From positions 1-64,000 of the forward strand of contig JAIVFH010000102.1 in NCBI GenBank assembly GCA_025765595.1: a stretch of DNA of 64,000 bases, given 5' to 3'. This stretch comes from Obelidium mucronatum. Taxonomy: Eukaryota > Chytridiomycota > Chytridiomycetes > Chytridiales > Chytriomycetaceae. The notes below the pieces were generated by a model. That model did not search any database. It was not told the origin of the DNA and saw only the letters and a program-made list of their open reading frames with translations. Shown here piece after piece: positions 11,566-23,259 of this stretch. The translations under genes and the position numbers were made by a program. Position 1 is the stretch's first letter. Each line of letters opens with the position of its first letter.

Positions 11566-13975
11566 TTAAACACAAGAAACTCCGAGAGCAGTCTCATTGT
11601 CTCCCTGGTTCAAGTAGTAAGCACAGTCGTAGTCATTGTACGAAGCTCCTGGGTAGCAGTAGTAGTCGAATGGAACATTGTCAGTGTTTGGGTTCAAGGC
11701 GTAGAAACTCAAGAACGAGATTCCAGCTACAGACATGAACGAGACAATCAAGGAAACGATACCAGCACTTCCATCAAAGGAAGCTCCCATAACGTACAAG
11801 TACTTTTGGTAGAATTCCTTGTTCTTCAAGAACAAGTATTGGGAGACAAGAGCCAAAAGGAATGGCATGAGAACAACGACTTGGTAGGCACCAGCGTTAC
11901 CAGTGGTGAAGATGATGGCGAAGTTGATGTAGTGCCAGTACTTGGACTTGACGATGAACTTGTTGGCCAACCATGGGAGCAATGGAGCAGCAGCACCAAT
12001 CAAGAAGCACCAGAGGAGACCTTCGTAGAGGGATCCGATACCAAAGAATCTTTGTGGTCCGATAGCTCCCCAAATACCTCCAGCGGAGTAGAAGGTTTGG
12101 TGACCGTTGTATCTCCATTCTGGCTTTTGCAAAAGGTCGTTGGTGTTGAAGACCATGTAGAAAACGGCTCCGGTGGAAACGAAAGCGTTGATGAGGGTTC
12201 CGTAGAATTGAGCGAAAACCATGGCGTATGGTGGAATGTGCAAGTATTGTCCGAGCTTCAAGTCCTGGGTAAGAGTCAAAGCCTGAACAAGGGAGTTGGT
12301 ACCCCATGACTTGAAAGCCATGACAGCAATCGTTTGTCCTGGAATCATCAAACCAATGACGAATTCGGTCAACACGTTCAAGTAGAGGTAGAAACCACTG
12401 ACAGCTGGAACGATTCCGAATGGCAAGATGAAGATCAAACAGATGAACAAGTTGAAGAAGATAGCCCACCATGGCATGTTGAATGGAGTGACAAGGGAGA
12501 CAATGATGGCACCAGCAGAAGCGACAGCCAAGAAAGCGAGGTAAGCCCAGTCTGGGACATCTGGGTAGGCTTCCATCATCTTGACGTGCTTGTCCAAACC
12601 GTCAACTTCGTCTCTGACTTGTCTGAAGGCGTTCATGGATTGACGGTAAATATCCTTTCCGTACCAAAGAGCAACGTGGGAGAGGGATGCGGTGATGGTG
12701 GCGAAAGAAGCACCGTAGACCAAAGCAAAGTGGGCAGTAAGACGGACTGGGGCGACATCGTTGTAAGCAGTCAAGTTAAGATCGTAGTTGGCAGACTTGT
12801 TGTAGAAGTAGTTTGGTCTGACACGGGAACCGTACTTCTTGGTACCGTTCTTGTTTCCGACAAACAATCCAGGAGAGTTGGCAGTTGGGTTACCGAGGGC
12901 ATCCTTACCAATGACCAAGTTGTCTCCCCAGACATCGTTAGCCCAGAGGATTGGAGTGATCAAGTATTGGAAGAAGGCAGTTCCACCCAAGTACGTAAGC
13001 ATAGCCCAGAATGGCGTGGTGAAGACGTAAGATCCGAGGTAGGTCCAGTCAAAGGTCAAACCGAGGAAACCCATTCCCTTGACGGCAGAACCAGCAATAA
13101 CGTTGAACTTGCTCAAGACACCAGATTTGCCGCTTCCTCGGCCAGCAAGCAAACAACCCAAAGAGATGGTCTGGAGAACTGGAGCAAAGTATTCTGGAAT
13201 CCACATATAGACGAACATGGCAAAGAAAGTAACCCAGAAAAAGCGGTAACGGGTCATGGTGTACTTTTGAACTCCTTCGAATTCAGTAAGGTCGGTCTTG
13301 TGGAAAGAGGTGAACAAGGCAATGGTGGAGAGGGTAGATGGCCACCACATGGCAGTTGGGCGGACCAAGAAACGACGGGTCAAACCAGAAAGACCGTAAC
13401 CCAAGAATTGAGTCACGATGACGAATCCAAGAGATTGCAAGAAGGTAATGTCGGTGTTACCCATCAAGTCTGGCATCATCTGGGAGACAACGTTTTCAAT
13501 ACCGTATGGTTGACCACCACAGGAGGCAATGATGTAGATGAGAACGTGTTCCTTCATGGAGAATGGACCTGGGTTCAGAATTCCTGATGGAAGGATGGCG
13601 GCCAACAAGAGACCCAATGGGTAGGTCAAGATAAGAGCAACGTTGGCACCAACGGAGAAAGCGTTGGTACGGAAAGAAAGGGCGGTGTTGGCAAAAGAGA
13701 GAACAGCAACCCAGAAGGTTCCGAGGAAGACGGATCGGAAAGTGAAAGCTGGAGTGTTTGGATCATCGGATTGTGGCACAATGAAGTCACTGATGTCAAG
13801 GCAAGGCAGTCAGAGTCATGAATCGCAGTGCCGTCTCCCACTCTGATACTTACATTCTCTCGAGGACATCTCTGATGTCTTCGACCTCTGTGTCTTCCTT
13901 GAGGTCCGGGTGAGTCTCGACGAAGTCTTGGACTTGCTTCTCCTTCTCGGCAATGTCTTGTTCAACGGTAGTCAT
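11566..13975 (-). CDS. OPT-family oligopeptide transporter 1
   Basis: Exon 1 (13975-13854) encodes a 40-residue acidic cytosolic N-terminus (MTTVEQDIAEKEKQV...). After a 64-nt intron, exon 2 (13789-11566) encodes the membrane part; total about 781 aa, the normal size for fungal OPT proteins. It has the family hallmark NPGPFSMKEH and an IPPYAMVFAQFYGT segment at the KIPPR-motif position, with many hydrophobic helices. OPT proteins import small peptides (or glutathione/siderophore-type substrates) with protons at the plasma membrane; the substrate cannot be told from sequence. The 3' end and 3' UTR are nearly identical to those of OPT 3, pointing to recent duplication or gene conversion. Frame fully intact. 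Confidence 0.93.
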
Positions 13976-14016
13976 AGTTGTTGTTGATGAGGGAAAGTTT
14001 CAACGAGTGGCCGCTC

Positions 14017-14086
14017 TTTATACTTTTTCGTTTTTCCTTTGGGTGGCGGGTCTTATTGCCAAATTGCGCAGTGGCGACAAATTTGC
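14017..14086 (-). promoter_or_regulatory. OPT 1 promoter: TATA box and shared upstream element
   Basis: Read on the minus strand, TATAAA (14022-14017) lies about 42 nt upstream of the OPT 1 ATG. At 14071-14086 the plus strand reads GTGGCGACAAATTTGC, a close match to GTGGCAACAAATTTTCC upstream of OPT 2 and OPT 3. ATTGCGCA-type palindromes occur nearby (about 14063 and 14112). Confidence 0.6.
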
Positions 14087-14089
14087 GTT

Positions 14090-15537
14090 TCAGGATTTTC
14101 CATTTGTCCATTGCGCATGGAGTGGGTGGCGCGAGGCACAAGCCCAGTGTGGTTTTTGTGTTTGTTAGTTTGTGTTTGTTTGGTGGGGTTTGCGAAGGAA
14201 AGAAGGCACAAGAAGGGCAGGAGAGGGGGAGGGCAGTGGGAGAGGGGGAGGCAAGGGGGCGTCTTGTTCGGGAGAGTGAGATTAAATTGTTGGAGACACA
14301 ACAAGTGTCATTTGCACTGCTTTGTTGTATCTTTGCCAAAACTCAAGTGCAGCATGGTATAGTCAACTGCAACTGTTCTGGATGCTGGCTTTTGATTAAT
14401 ATTTGTGCAAGCCGGACCCCAAGCCCACCTAGACGCAATGGATGTCTGTGGATTTCCCACAGACTCATGGATAGTAAAGAATTATTTAATTCTTTGTGAA
14501 GCAGCTGTGAATAACATATCTGCATTATATAAATGCTACTTGAAGACCCTGTGATATCACGATATCTCATCTGACCAGCCACAAACGATGCACGTGTATT
14601 GTAAGCACAACAGCACGATTTTTATTATGAGCAGCATATCTCAAAGAGTCATATAATTGTGTTTTTATTTGTTGCAGTACCAAATTCGTTTGGCTTTTTC
14701 CCGTTACAACCGCCACTTGTGTTATTTAAATTGCGCCACTGAAGCAAAGGTACATCCAATCCAAGTCACTTTAAACTATACTGCCGATCCCATTTCTGAC
14801 ATCTGGATCATATCCATAAAAGTCCCGTTTTGCTCCATTGCGCAAAAATTGTATTTGGTCACAAGCCCAATACAAGCCCAAATTCGAAATGAAAAAAAGA
14901 GATAAGTACGCCACTGACTCCCGTCATATCGTGGTTATCTGAAAAAATAAAATGATAGAGTTCCTAGAAATTTGGGCTTTCTTATTTGCAGACGACGATC
15001 GGAGGGAGTCATCCTTTGCATCGACACCACTGCGTTTTGGATCGACATAAATGCTCGCAAATAAAAATCGAATAAAGTGCTTCAAGCACTTTATTTTCCC
15101 GAGCAGTGAAGTTATGGATGAAACCTACTCAAGAATAAATGCAACATATCCATGTTCAAAGCAATCAAAAACATAAAAAGCATTTTTAAAGCTTTACTCC
15201 GCATTGACTACTGTTTTTGGAATATGACTGTGTTGAATGTGACCATCATGCATCCTTTCTGGCAATCACAATTTTTACAACACGCAACCTCCCCTTCAAA
15301 GCACATGGTGACCCAACACAAATAACAGAGTCCCTTTGGCCACCCTTTAGCACTAAAACAGCGCTTATTTGCCTTTATCGAAGATGATGATTTCGTAGGA
15401 AAAAAAAGTTGTTTCCAGATGGCTGATCGACCACGAAGGTACGAGAAAACCCAACATCCCACACACCTCTTCTCCACTATAGTGCTGAGTATTGAAAAAT
15501 GAGCCCGCGAATTCGGAACTTTCTCTTCGACACTGAC
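14090..15537. other. intergenic; no firm gene
   Basis: Contains the upstream region of OPT 1 and a Cys-rich open frame on the minus strand (15576-15208) with a cluster such as CYLCWVTMC and CCKNCDCQKGC that I cannot assign. A perfect hairpin AAAGTGC...GCACTTT lies near 15076-15094. Confidence 0.4.
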
Positions 15538-15992
15538 CATACCCATTAAATGACAACAGAGCATCAGCCAATTCAAACTTTGGAACTACAACAACAAGCG
15601 GGCACACCTACTCCAACTCTGGCCCGCCTCCATCCTCATCCCGGCCTATTATTGGCGGCATACATCGTCAACTTCGTCAATCGAGTGTCATTTCGTTCCA
15701 AAACAGTCTTCCATCAAACCTCGGATTCGTCACTGGACCTCCTTCGAGAGCCCACTGGAAGGTAAATTTGAAAAAAAAGAGAAAGAGCGACGGGAGGACG
15801 GAGGATCCTTTGTTTGTTGAAAAATGGCGGTCAACAACCCTCCCGCCACCCTATCTATTCTCACACTTTTCTTTCCCACAAAACACAGCCAGATACAAGC
15901 GTAATATTCTGTGAATCTTGTTCAGTTCGATTCAACCTAATCACTCGTCGACACCATTGCAGGTACCACTCGATCCACCCAGATGTTTTTTT

Positions 15993-16024
<32 letters not shown>

Positions 16025-16567
16025 TTTTTTTGGCTACCACATCTCTCATTTCCTCTTGTTTAAATGATAGAACATGCGGTGGAATATTTTGCGGTCCTTG
16101 CTCCAAACATATTATCCGACTGGATCAAAACGCTGAACCCCATCCTGCCGGAGTTGAATCTAGAATCTGTGAAGAATGCCAGAAGGAATTTTCAAGGAGG
16201 GCCGAACGAGCGAGAATGGATGCTGCGGCATTGATATCCCGTGGTGGCGGCAGCAGTGGCGGTGGTGGAGTGACGGTTGTGGGGAGTCAAAAACCTGGTT
16301 TAGCTCCAACTGCTGTGAGAAATTCGAATCAGGATGACGAGGAGGATGAAGATCAACAGAGTGACGAAGACGATGCTGTTAATGAATTGGGAACTAGCGC
16401 TCCTATTGCTGGAAGAGGTTTTCGATCGGATCGTAGGACTTCTGTTGATGGTGAGTTATTAGCTGGCGCATATATCCCAAATTCTTACCACTAAGAAACT
16501 TTCAACATTGACAGACATTCCGATCGCCCAGAGTGTACCATCAGACTGGTCTTGGAGCACTTTTTAA
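15538..16567 (+). CDS. FYVE zinc-finger protein (5' end not found)
   Basis: Exons (open from 15538)-15761, 15889-15962, 16071-16450 and 16515-16567 join in frame. The first is Ser/Asn/Gly-rich and ends in AHWK. The joined sequence then reads WKPDTSVIFCESC, RRHHCRTCGGIFC and RICEECQKEF: the WxxD, R(R/K)HHCRxCG and RxC elements and eight Cys of a FYVE domain, which binds phosphatidylinositol 3-phosphate on endosomes. After the finger come a basic stretch, a Gly-rich linker and an acidic segment, ending in DWSWSTF. Splicing at the FYVE core requires skipping a poly-T intron. There is no ATG in the first open frame (a TGA lies just upstream), so at least one upstream exon is missing from the model. 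Confidence 0.85.
15986..16031 (+). repeat. poly-T tract inside FYVE intron
   Basis: About 45 T interrupted by a single C, upstream of the intron's acceptor. Confidence 0.95.
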
Positions 16568-16717
16568 AACTCTCACAAATTCTTTATTCTCTTGAAAATA
16601 AATAATTCCAAAAAACACCACACACATTATACAAAACTCTGGCCAAAAACGAAAAGAAAGTAAAACGAAAAAATACACGTCCCAAGAGTTTTACCAGATC
16701 ATTTCCTTGGCTGCTTT

Positions 16718-18756
16718 TCAAAGTTCAAGAATCCCAATAGTCTGGCCAAGTCGCTTGATTCCACTGAATAGCCAGCTCCCAACAGGTTGCCTTTGAACCA
16801 TTTCATCTCCGTTCTCCTCATCTTCATCGTCTCCACCTCCCACTTCAATGTAGTTTCTTTTGGCAGGGGGGCTGCTCGATCGGCTTGGTTCACTCCATTC
16901 TTCAACCACTCGTTCAGTTGGAACAACAACATCTTTTCCGATGGAGCCACTCTTATGGATTGTCTTGACGTACGCGGCTCTTTTCTTTGAGTTGTTGCTA
17001 TAGTCCACAGATTCATCATCGTCATCTGGAACACTTATTCGCATTCTCTTCTTTTTCCCGCCTTCTCCTCTCCCAGGAGTCTCTTCGTAATATTGTCTAG
17101 AAGCAGGATCTATCGCAGCAGGAGCCGCAGCAGTAGTGAACAACAACAGACGAATTACGCCCACGTTTACCCGTCACTGTAGGATGCAGGAGGTGGAGTC
17201 TTTGCATCAGCGGTAAAGTTGAATTTGTCCGAGTTTGGAAGCATGGAGACACTGTATTTTGTATATTGGGCAAGTTTATCATGTGCCTGTTGCTGTTCTT
17301 GCCCACTGATGTCTGCTGACAAAGTAGTAGTTGTTGCTGCCGCGACTGTTGTTGTGTTCAAACTAGTTTTTTTACGAGTCGAGCGAGGAGTCGTGGCAGA
17401 AGTTGTCTTGGAAACTGGTGGAGGTGTAGCAGGAGTCTCCGATGGCATTGGTGGTTCTGCAGAGACCGCAATGGCTGGTACAATTGGGGCAATCATAGCC
17501 GAAGCTTCCACTCTGGTCTCTGTGCTTTTCACTTCAGGAATATCTTCATATTCGTCGTCTTCATCGTCCTCGTCAATGTCTCGAGTGGCGATAATGGAGT
17601 TTTTCAATGGGCTGGAACAGCCTGTGCTGAGGAGCTTGGAAAAGTGACTTTGTCGCTGGGTTGGCCTTTGCAAAGTTGAAGTTGAAGGTTTTGGGAAGGC
17701 TGGCAATAGGAGTTCCCATGGATTGGAGACCACTAGAATTTGCGTCCACAGCAGAGGACACAGAAGAATCAGCATTGGCAGAAACAGCGGCTGTTGCAGC
17801 AGTAGGTTCTTCAATAATGTCGAGAGGGTCGGTCACTGGTACAATCACTGCCTTTGAACGGCGTCTTGGAGACGATTTAACTGCCTTGACTTCCTCCGTC
17901 TTTGGTTTGGGTTCCACATGCTCCAAATCAAGCGGAGCTATTGGTTCCATCACGCAGCTCGTTTCAATACCAGCAATGACATTTTTTACGCGAGCGGACG
18001 CCGCACAACGCGTGTTCACCACCACAACCTGCTTTGACGTATCCACCGCCTCCTTCTCCATCCCAGCCTTCTTCTTTTCCAACCCCAACGCCTCTTCCAA
18101 GGCACGGAATCTTGTCTCTGGCTCCCGTGACTCTTCGGGCTTTGACAGCCTCACTTCGCGACGGAGTGAAATCAGCAGACGACGAGTCCGAATCAACCAA
18201 CAAAAGCGGATTTTTAGCACCGCCACCACCGTACTAACTCCTTCAAAAAGCGATTTTTTGGCTTCAAAATTCAGGCTCGACTTTTCAGAGGCAGCGCCAA
18301 TTGTTTGATTTGTTTTCAGTGTTTTTTGAAAGATTGAATTCGAAACGCGACGCGAGGAGACAGCGGCTTTTCGCGATGGCGTCATTGGTGGCTGTGGATG
18401 AGCGATTTGTGAGTGGAGAGGAAGGATAAGTGTGGGTTGGGGCGGGTTTGGTTGCTGTGCATGGTTGCGCTGGTGGGATGACTGCGGGTTCCGCTGGTGG
18501 CCAGAACTGGCTGGACAGATGCAGCGGAAGCTAGAGAGCCTCTTCGTGGACGCGTTTCGGGGATGAGCGGGTTTCTATATTTCAGAGTTTAAGCAGAGTT
18601 GTTGGCATGGAATGTTGCTTTGACAGGCACAACTACCTCTTCAGCAACTATTGGTTCTGGGATGACAGAAACTGTTTCTGGCTCAGCATCGATTCGAGGC
18701 TCGACTTCTGCAGTCGCCCGTTTGCTTCCGCGTGTTCCGCGTCGGGAAGCAGTCAT
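16718..18756 (-). CDS. unrecognised acidic/basic low-complexity protein
   Basis: Proposed exons: 18756-18637 (MTASRRGTRGSKRAT...), 18574-17171 and 17096-16718, with GT-AG introns of 62 and 74 nt. The middle exon is rich in Ser, Pro, Ala and Glu with a Lys/Glu stretch, then an acidic run (DIDEDDEDDEYEDIPE). The last exon carries basic KKKRMR, more acidic runs (PDDDDESVDY) and ends in WLFSGIKRLGQTIGILEL. Such a mix of basic and acidic patches is common in nuclear proteins, but I know no matching family. The reading frame must change once near 17620-17660, with no plausible intron there, so a one-base indel is likely. Confidence 0.55.
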
Positions 18757-18871
18757 TTGTTGCAATTTATTTTATTTCAAGTGCTTGGACTCACAACTGC
18801 TTAAAATAGATAATTAATATTGCATACAGTCTTAACCTTTGGGAATATTTGTTTAATCTGTCGACTTTTGA

Positions 18872-19160
18872 TATGCCATTCGTAAGCTCTTCTCAAGTTG
18901 CCAATGTCTGGAATGCGTCGCTATACCATTCATGCCTTCCAGGATCATTTGCTCCCGATTTTCGTCAGATGCCATAAAATTGGGAAAAGCCCCAGAACAG
19001 CTCAAACAAGATCCTCATGGCCCATGGGCAACTTACGCGTACAACAGCCCACAGTCTCGCAATCCCAAAGATCTAATCTACTTAAATTCTGGTAAAAAAC
19101 CTTCCTTTGGCTGGTACCCTCAGGATTCCCATGACATCCACCCATTCCAAGCTGCTGCTT
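18872..19160 (+). pseudogene. possible broken coding fragment
   Basis: Two plus-strand frames look protein-like and would join by a frame change near 18970: one reading MPFVSSSQVANVWNASL and the next reading LKQDPHGPWATYAYNS then KKPSFGWYPQDSHDIHP. The fragment ends where copy C of the coiled-coil family begins, so it may be a gene cut by that duplication. No family recognised. Confidence 0.3.
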
Positions 19161-19982
19161 CCAGCGTTGCTGGGGTGGTGTTTGGAGTCAAGGAAAAAAT
19201 AGCCAGCTGTGGCATGGGTAGGGCATCACTAACAACCTGTGTGGTAATAAACTCGAAAGTGGTCGGAGGATAGGTGCCAAGAAAATTCTTCAATTTGGAA
19301 CGAGAGATAGAGCGTCGGCAGGCGGCGATCGGCAGAGAAAAGAAAACAGGGTACAACTGACGTAGATAACTGATGAACTGAACTGAACAAATAAACTTGA
19401 AGGTACAAAACTTAATATGTGCGGCAACCGGAAAAAAAAAGTTAAGAACAAAAGTGCTCGGCGAACAAAAACTCAACAAAGAATTAAAAAAACTCACCAA
19501 GATCGAAGCAGCAGCCACTTCCTGATCAAATCCGCGCGCCTTGCGGATTAAACCTGGCAAGCTGGACCGCCGTGTCTTTCTCCCGGGCCGTCATGTGTGC
19601 AAGGTCCTTAAACAGATTGGTTTGGTTTAGTCAACCCCCCCACTGAAAGAACATAGAAACCTCGAATACGCACTCTGTCAGGTCCAACTCGTGATTATTC
19701 GACTCCGCCAGTTGGTGCTTCATGACGCGGCACTCGCCTGCTCGAAGAATAAGTTAAAAACCATGACAGGAATACGTTAATAAATAAACACTCACGTTTC
19801 GCCTCTTCGTGATTTGCGTCCGCCACAGTGTGTGCGGCATTCGCGCTGCTGATTTCCGCCACAAGCCTGCGGCTTGCTGCAGATTGCGCGCAGAGGTCCG
19901 CATTCACCTCGGACAAGGACTGGCACTTGTCCACAAGAGCTTTTTAGTCTTTGGCGAGACCTCTTTGGCGAGACCAAATGCA
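19120..19982 (-). pseudogene. coiled-coil family copy C, truncated
   Basis: On the minus strand, partial exon 2 (CQSLSEVNADLCAQSA to ANHEEAK), exons 3 and 4, and a diverged start of exon 5 follow copy A's order. Exon 1 and the first half of exon 2 are missing: the sequence begins abruptly at a 14-bp direct duplication (GTCTCGCCAAAG) fused to the exon-5 end of copy D. Downstream the frame ends after a segment like TTFEFITTQVVSDALP that resembles copy D. No hairpin array follows. Confidence 0.7.
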
Positions 19983-21400
19983 GTTGACGAAGAAGATTTC
20001 TGCAAAATAACCAGGTGGAGTGGACGCAACAATTGTGTCAGTAACTACAGATGGGGCTGGCACGGTGTTTGGAAATGTTGCCAAAGTTGCGGGCGTGGTG
20101 GTTGGAGTCCAGGGAAAAATGACATCAATCGGAGCTGTGGCATGGCTCGGAGCGTCAATGAAATCCTGCGTGGTAGTAAATTCGACAGTTGCACTTGATT
20201 CTGGTACATCAGTAACAAATGCAAATGCCAGCTGAGGGGATTCTGGGAGCGGTGGCAAGTTGGCAATGATCACATCCATGTCCTGAGGACCCTCAGACAC
20301 TTGCGAAACAGTTTGCTCAATGGGCGCTCCAATTTCCAAGGCTATGATTGTAAGTGTGGCCGATGGCACAAGTGGCACGGCTGCAAGCTAGAGGAGCTCA
20401 ACTTGGCTCTTGAGCGCAGTGATTTCGGCCAACAACGCAGATGTCGCGTGCTGCGAAATGCTGCGCTCCCAGGTAAGCTGAGCTACGAGGCTTTCCACCT
20501 GGGCTGTTTGTGCGGCACCCTGAAAAAAAATAAATACAAAAAAAAGTGCTCAGTAAACAAGAACTCAACAATGAATTACTGTAAAAAAACTCACCAAAAT
20601 GGATGCCGCCGCTACTTGCTGATCAAGGCCGCGCGCCTCGCGGATCAGGATGGCAAGCTGGGCCGCCGTGTCTTTTTCCTTAACCGTCATTTGTGCCAGG
20701 TCCCTAAATAGATTGGTTTGGTATTGTTAACTCCCCACTCTCAAAAAAAACATAGAAAAAACCCCCAATACGCACTCTGTCAGGTCCAACTCGCGGTTTC
20801 TCGACTCCGCCAGTTGGTGCTTCATGACGCGGCACTCGCCTGCTCGAAGAATAAGTTAGAAACCAGGACAGGAATACGCAAAATAAATAAAAACGCACGT
20901 TTCGCCTCTTCGCAATTTGCGTCAGCCTCAGCGCGTGCGGCATTCGCGCTGCTGATCTCCACCACCAGCCTGCGGTTTGCTGCGGCGCAAGCGGCAGATT
21001 GCGCACGGAGTTATAGCGTCGCGGGCGACAAGTGCGGCGAAGGCTGCAAGTAAAATAACCTGAATAAAAGTCAAGAGAAAAGAGAGTTGATAAAGTTGGT
21101 GTTGGTGGTGGTGTGGATTTGAGGTGATGTCAGTTGGAAGACGCGTCCGTCAGTCAGTCATTCAAGTTGGAGAATCCAGCATTTTAAATACCACGTCCAT
21201 GCCAGCAGAGTGCCCATTCTTTCAGAGAATCCCAGTAAAGAGGAATAAAAAGAAGAAGAAAAAAGAAGAGGAGAAGTAAGTGTGTGTGTGTGTGGGGGGT
21301 AGTTGTAGTAATACTGTAATTAAGGGATGAACAGGTATATACTCACTTCAAGGAGAGCAATAATAAGCGTTGAAGGCATTAAAGCACTTTCTGAAGTCAT
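19944..21400 (-). pseudogene. coiled-coil family copy D, broken
   Basis: Exon 1 (21400-21347, MTSESALMPSTL...), exon 2 (21059-20899), exon 3 (20839-20776), exon 4 (20703-20595) and exon 5 (from 20519) match copy A; exons 1, 3 and 4 have exactly the same lengths. Exon 2 has an internal deletion of about 113 bp that shifts the frame, and exon 5 has a TAG where copy A has GAA (about 20389). Intron 1 is also closely similar to copy A's intron 1 (for example the block near 21120-21240), showing that a genomic segment was duplicated and inverted rather than a retro-copy made. Confidence 0.8.
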
Positions 21401-21716
21401 TTTTATAAATGACAAAGAAGGAATGGCTCTTCAACTTCAAATGGAATTAAAATTTTAAAGGAATGAGGGCAGAAGTAATTGCGGGTCAATAATAATCTGA
21501 TGGTGAGGCACAGGAATAACTGTATGATAGCTTTCAGGAAATTGGATCATAAGCAATCATTGGTTCTGAATTGAGGTTGATATCTTGGCGGCATAAGGGA
21601 TATTTCAACATCAATTTATATCTTTCCCAATTTCAAGGGGCCAACAATAGTGACAATAATGACACTCTGTTTGGGTTTCAACAAACAAAAAATGTACCTT
21701 CTCCAAAACAGGTTTC

Positions 21717-23250
21717 TCAACTCAAATCCACAAAGCCAATACCAGATTTTCCTTGCTGGTACTTCCGTATTGGTAGGGCATATAAGAGGCCACACTCCTG
21801 GATCCCCAAATATTCCCCAGGAACCCACCCGCTCTTCTTGAATGCAACCACAAGAGGCTCTTGTGGGCTATCTGCCCAAAGCTCCCATCCGCACATCCCA
21901 AGCTGCTGTTTCCATGCAGAGAAGCTCTCACAAGCCTTCCTCCATGCCATCTCCAGCCCAACAACCTGGCACATGCTCCACAATCCCTCTGCACAGACCA
22001 CAAACTGTCTCCAATCACCAATGGAGATCGACAGTCTGGGGTTTTGCTGCACAGCTAGCATCTGCCCCACCACAGAAATAATTGAGGCAATGTCTGATTG
22101 TGCCTGGACCTCACTGCCACCAAAATATTCCTTGAATACCGACGGGTAGTAGTAAATGCACCACAGAGTGTGCATTACCTCATACAATGGCCTTTGTCTC
22201 AATTTTCTTTGAAGGCAAGTATTCATTTGAATATTTGCCTCCATCAGCAATTGCTGTACTGCTGGGCGAAGCAGATGAAACAAATGTAAGGCTTCTTGCG
22301 CAAATTCCAAGCAATCCTCCGTGATGCTGGGAAGGAGTTTCTTGCTTCTGTCCACAGGCTTGCGGATTGCCTCCTCGTGAATTGCTGTTGTTGTCCACAG
22401 CAACTTTTTTGCCTTGTTCAACAAGTTTGGGGTACTGGATTCATTGAGACTGGCTCTCCAGCTTTCAAGCTGCTGGTTCTTGTTGTCGGCATCTTGTGCT
22501 GAGTGAAGCGGCAGAGTTAGTAGTTGTTTAAAGAAAACAATTGTACACACCTGTGGAGTGAGAAAACTTGCAATTGGCACCAAATTTGCATCCGTTTCTT
22601 GTTGTAAAAAAGTGGCATAAAATTTTTGGTGGACATCCCTTTTTAGGTGGTGAAGCTGACAGGGATTCCACGCCCTTCAGCGCAGAATTGCAATCACAAT
22701 GACTAGAGAGGGTACGTCCAACTTTTCCCTCAAGTTCTTTGCCAATTGGCTGGAGGCTTGTATTCACAATCGAGCACTTTTCCTTTTGAATATCCTGTAA
22801 TTTAGATAGCAACAATGACCTGTCGGCAAGTGGTACTGTTTTCGGGCCAGGTAACAATATCTGTAATTATTGCTTTCTGAGGCAGTGAGTGCAGTTGATA
22901 AAGCTCGTTTGAGAAAATGGGGAAGGGAGCAAGTCCTTTGAATTTTGGAAAAAGCAAAGCATCAATAAGACGACGAGAAACAGCACAACAACTCACCATC
23001 ACAAGTAATTGTGCCGTATTCAGCTTCTGTAAGCTTTTTGGATTCACATTCCTGGAGGATGAAAAAAAAAAGATGGTTCTCAATAGCCCAAGAAAAAACA
23101 ATGGAAGGCAAAACTCACAGTCTCCACGTCCAAGTCTTTTTCTTCACGATTCACAAAAGTCATCAGCTCAACATCGCAAGGAATAACGTCATCATTGGAA
23201 GTGCAACAGGAAAATACAGTCCAAATGTTTGGTTTTTGATTCAGCTGTGT
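21717..23250 (-). CDS. CCCH zinc-finger protein (5' end not found)
   Basis: The C-terminal exon (22498-21717) is joined by a 52-nt intron to an exon ending at 22551 that holds one CCCH finger: C-x8-C-x5-C-x3-H, seen as CHFFTTRNGCKFGANCKFSH. CCCH fingers usually bind RNA. The finger is followed by about 285 residues of helical-looking sequence that I do not recognise. Upstream coding pieces are visible to about 23250 (DVIPCDVELMTFVNREEKD; ECESKKLTEAEYGTIT), joined by GT-AG introns near 23120 and 22960, but the splice choice near 22800-22880 is ambiguous and no ATG was found. Confidence 0.6.
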
Positions 23251-23259
23251 TGACTAAAC

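Noticed and set aside
17661..18308. 215-codon plus-strand frame
   Set aside because: Lies wholly antisense to the low-complexity minus-strand gene, whose exons join in phase with good splice signals.
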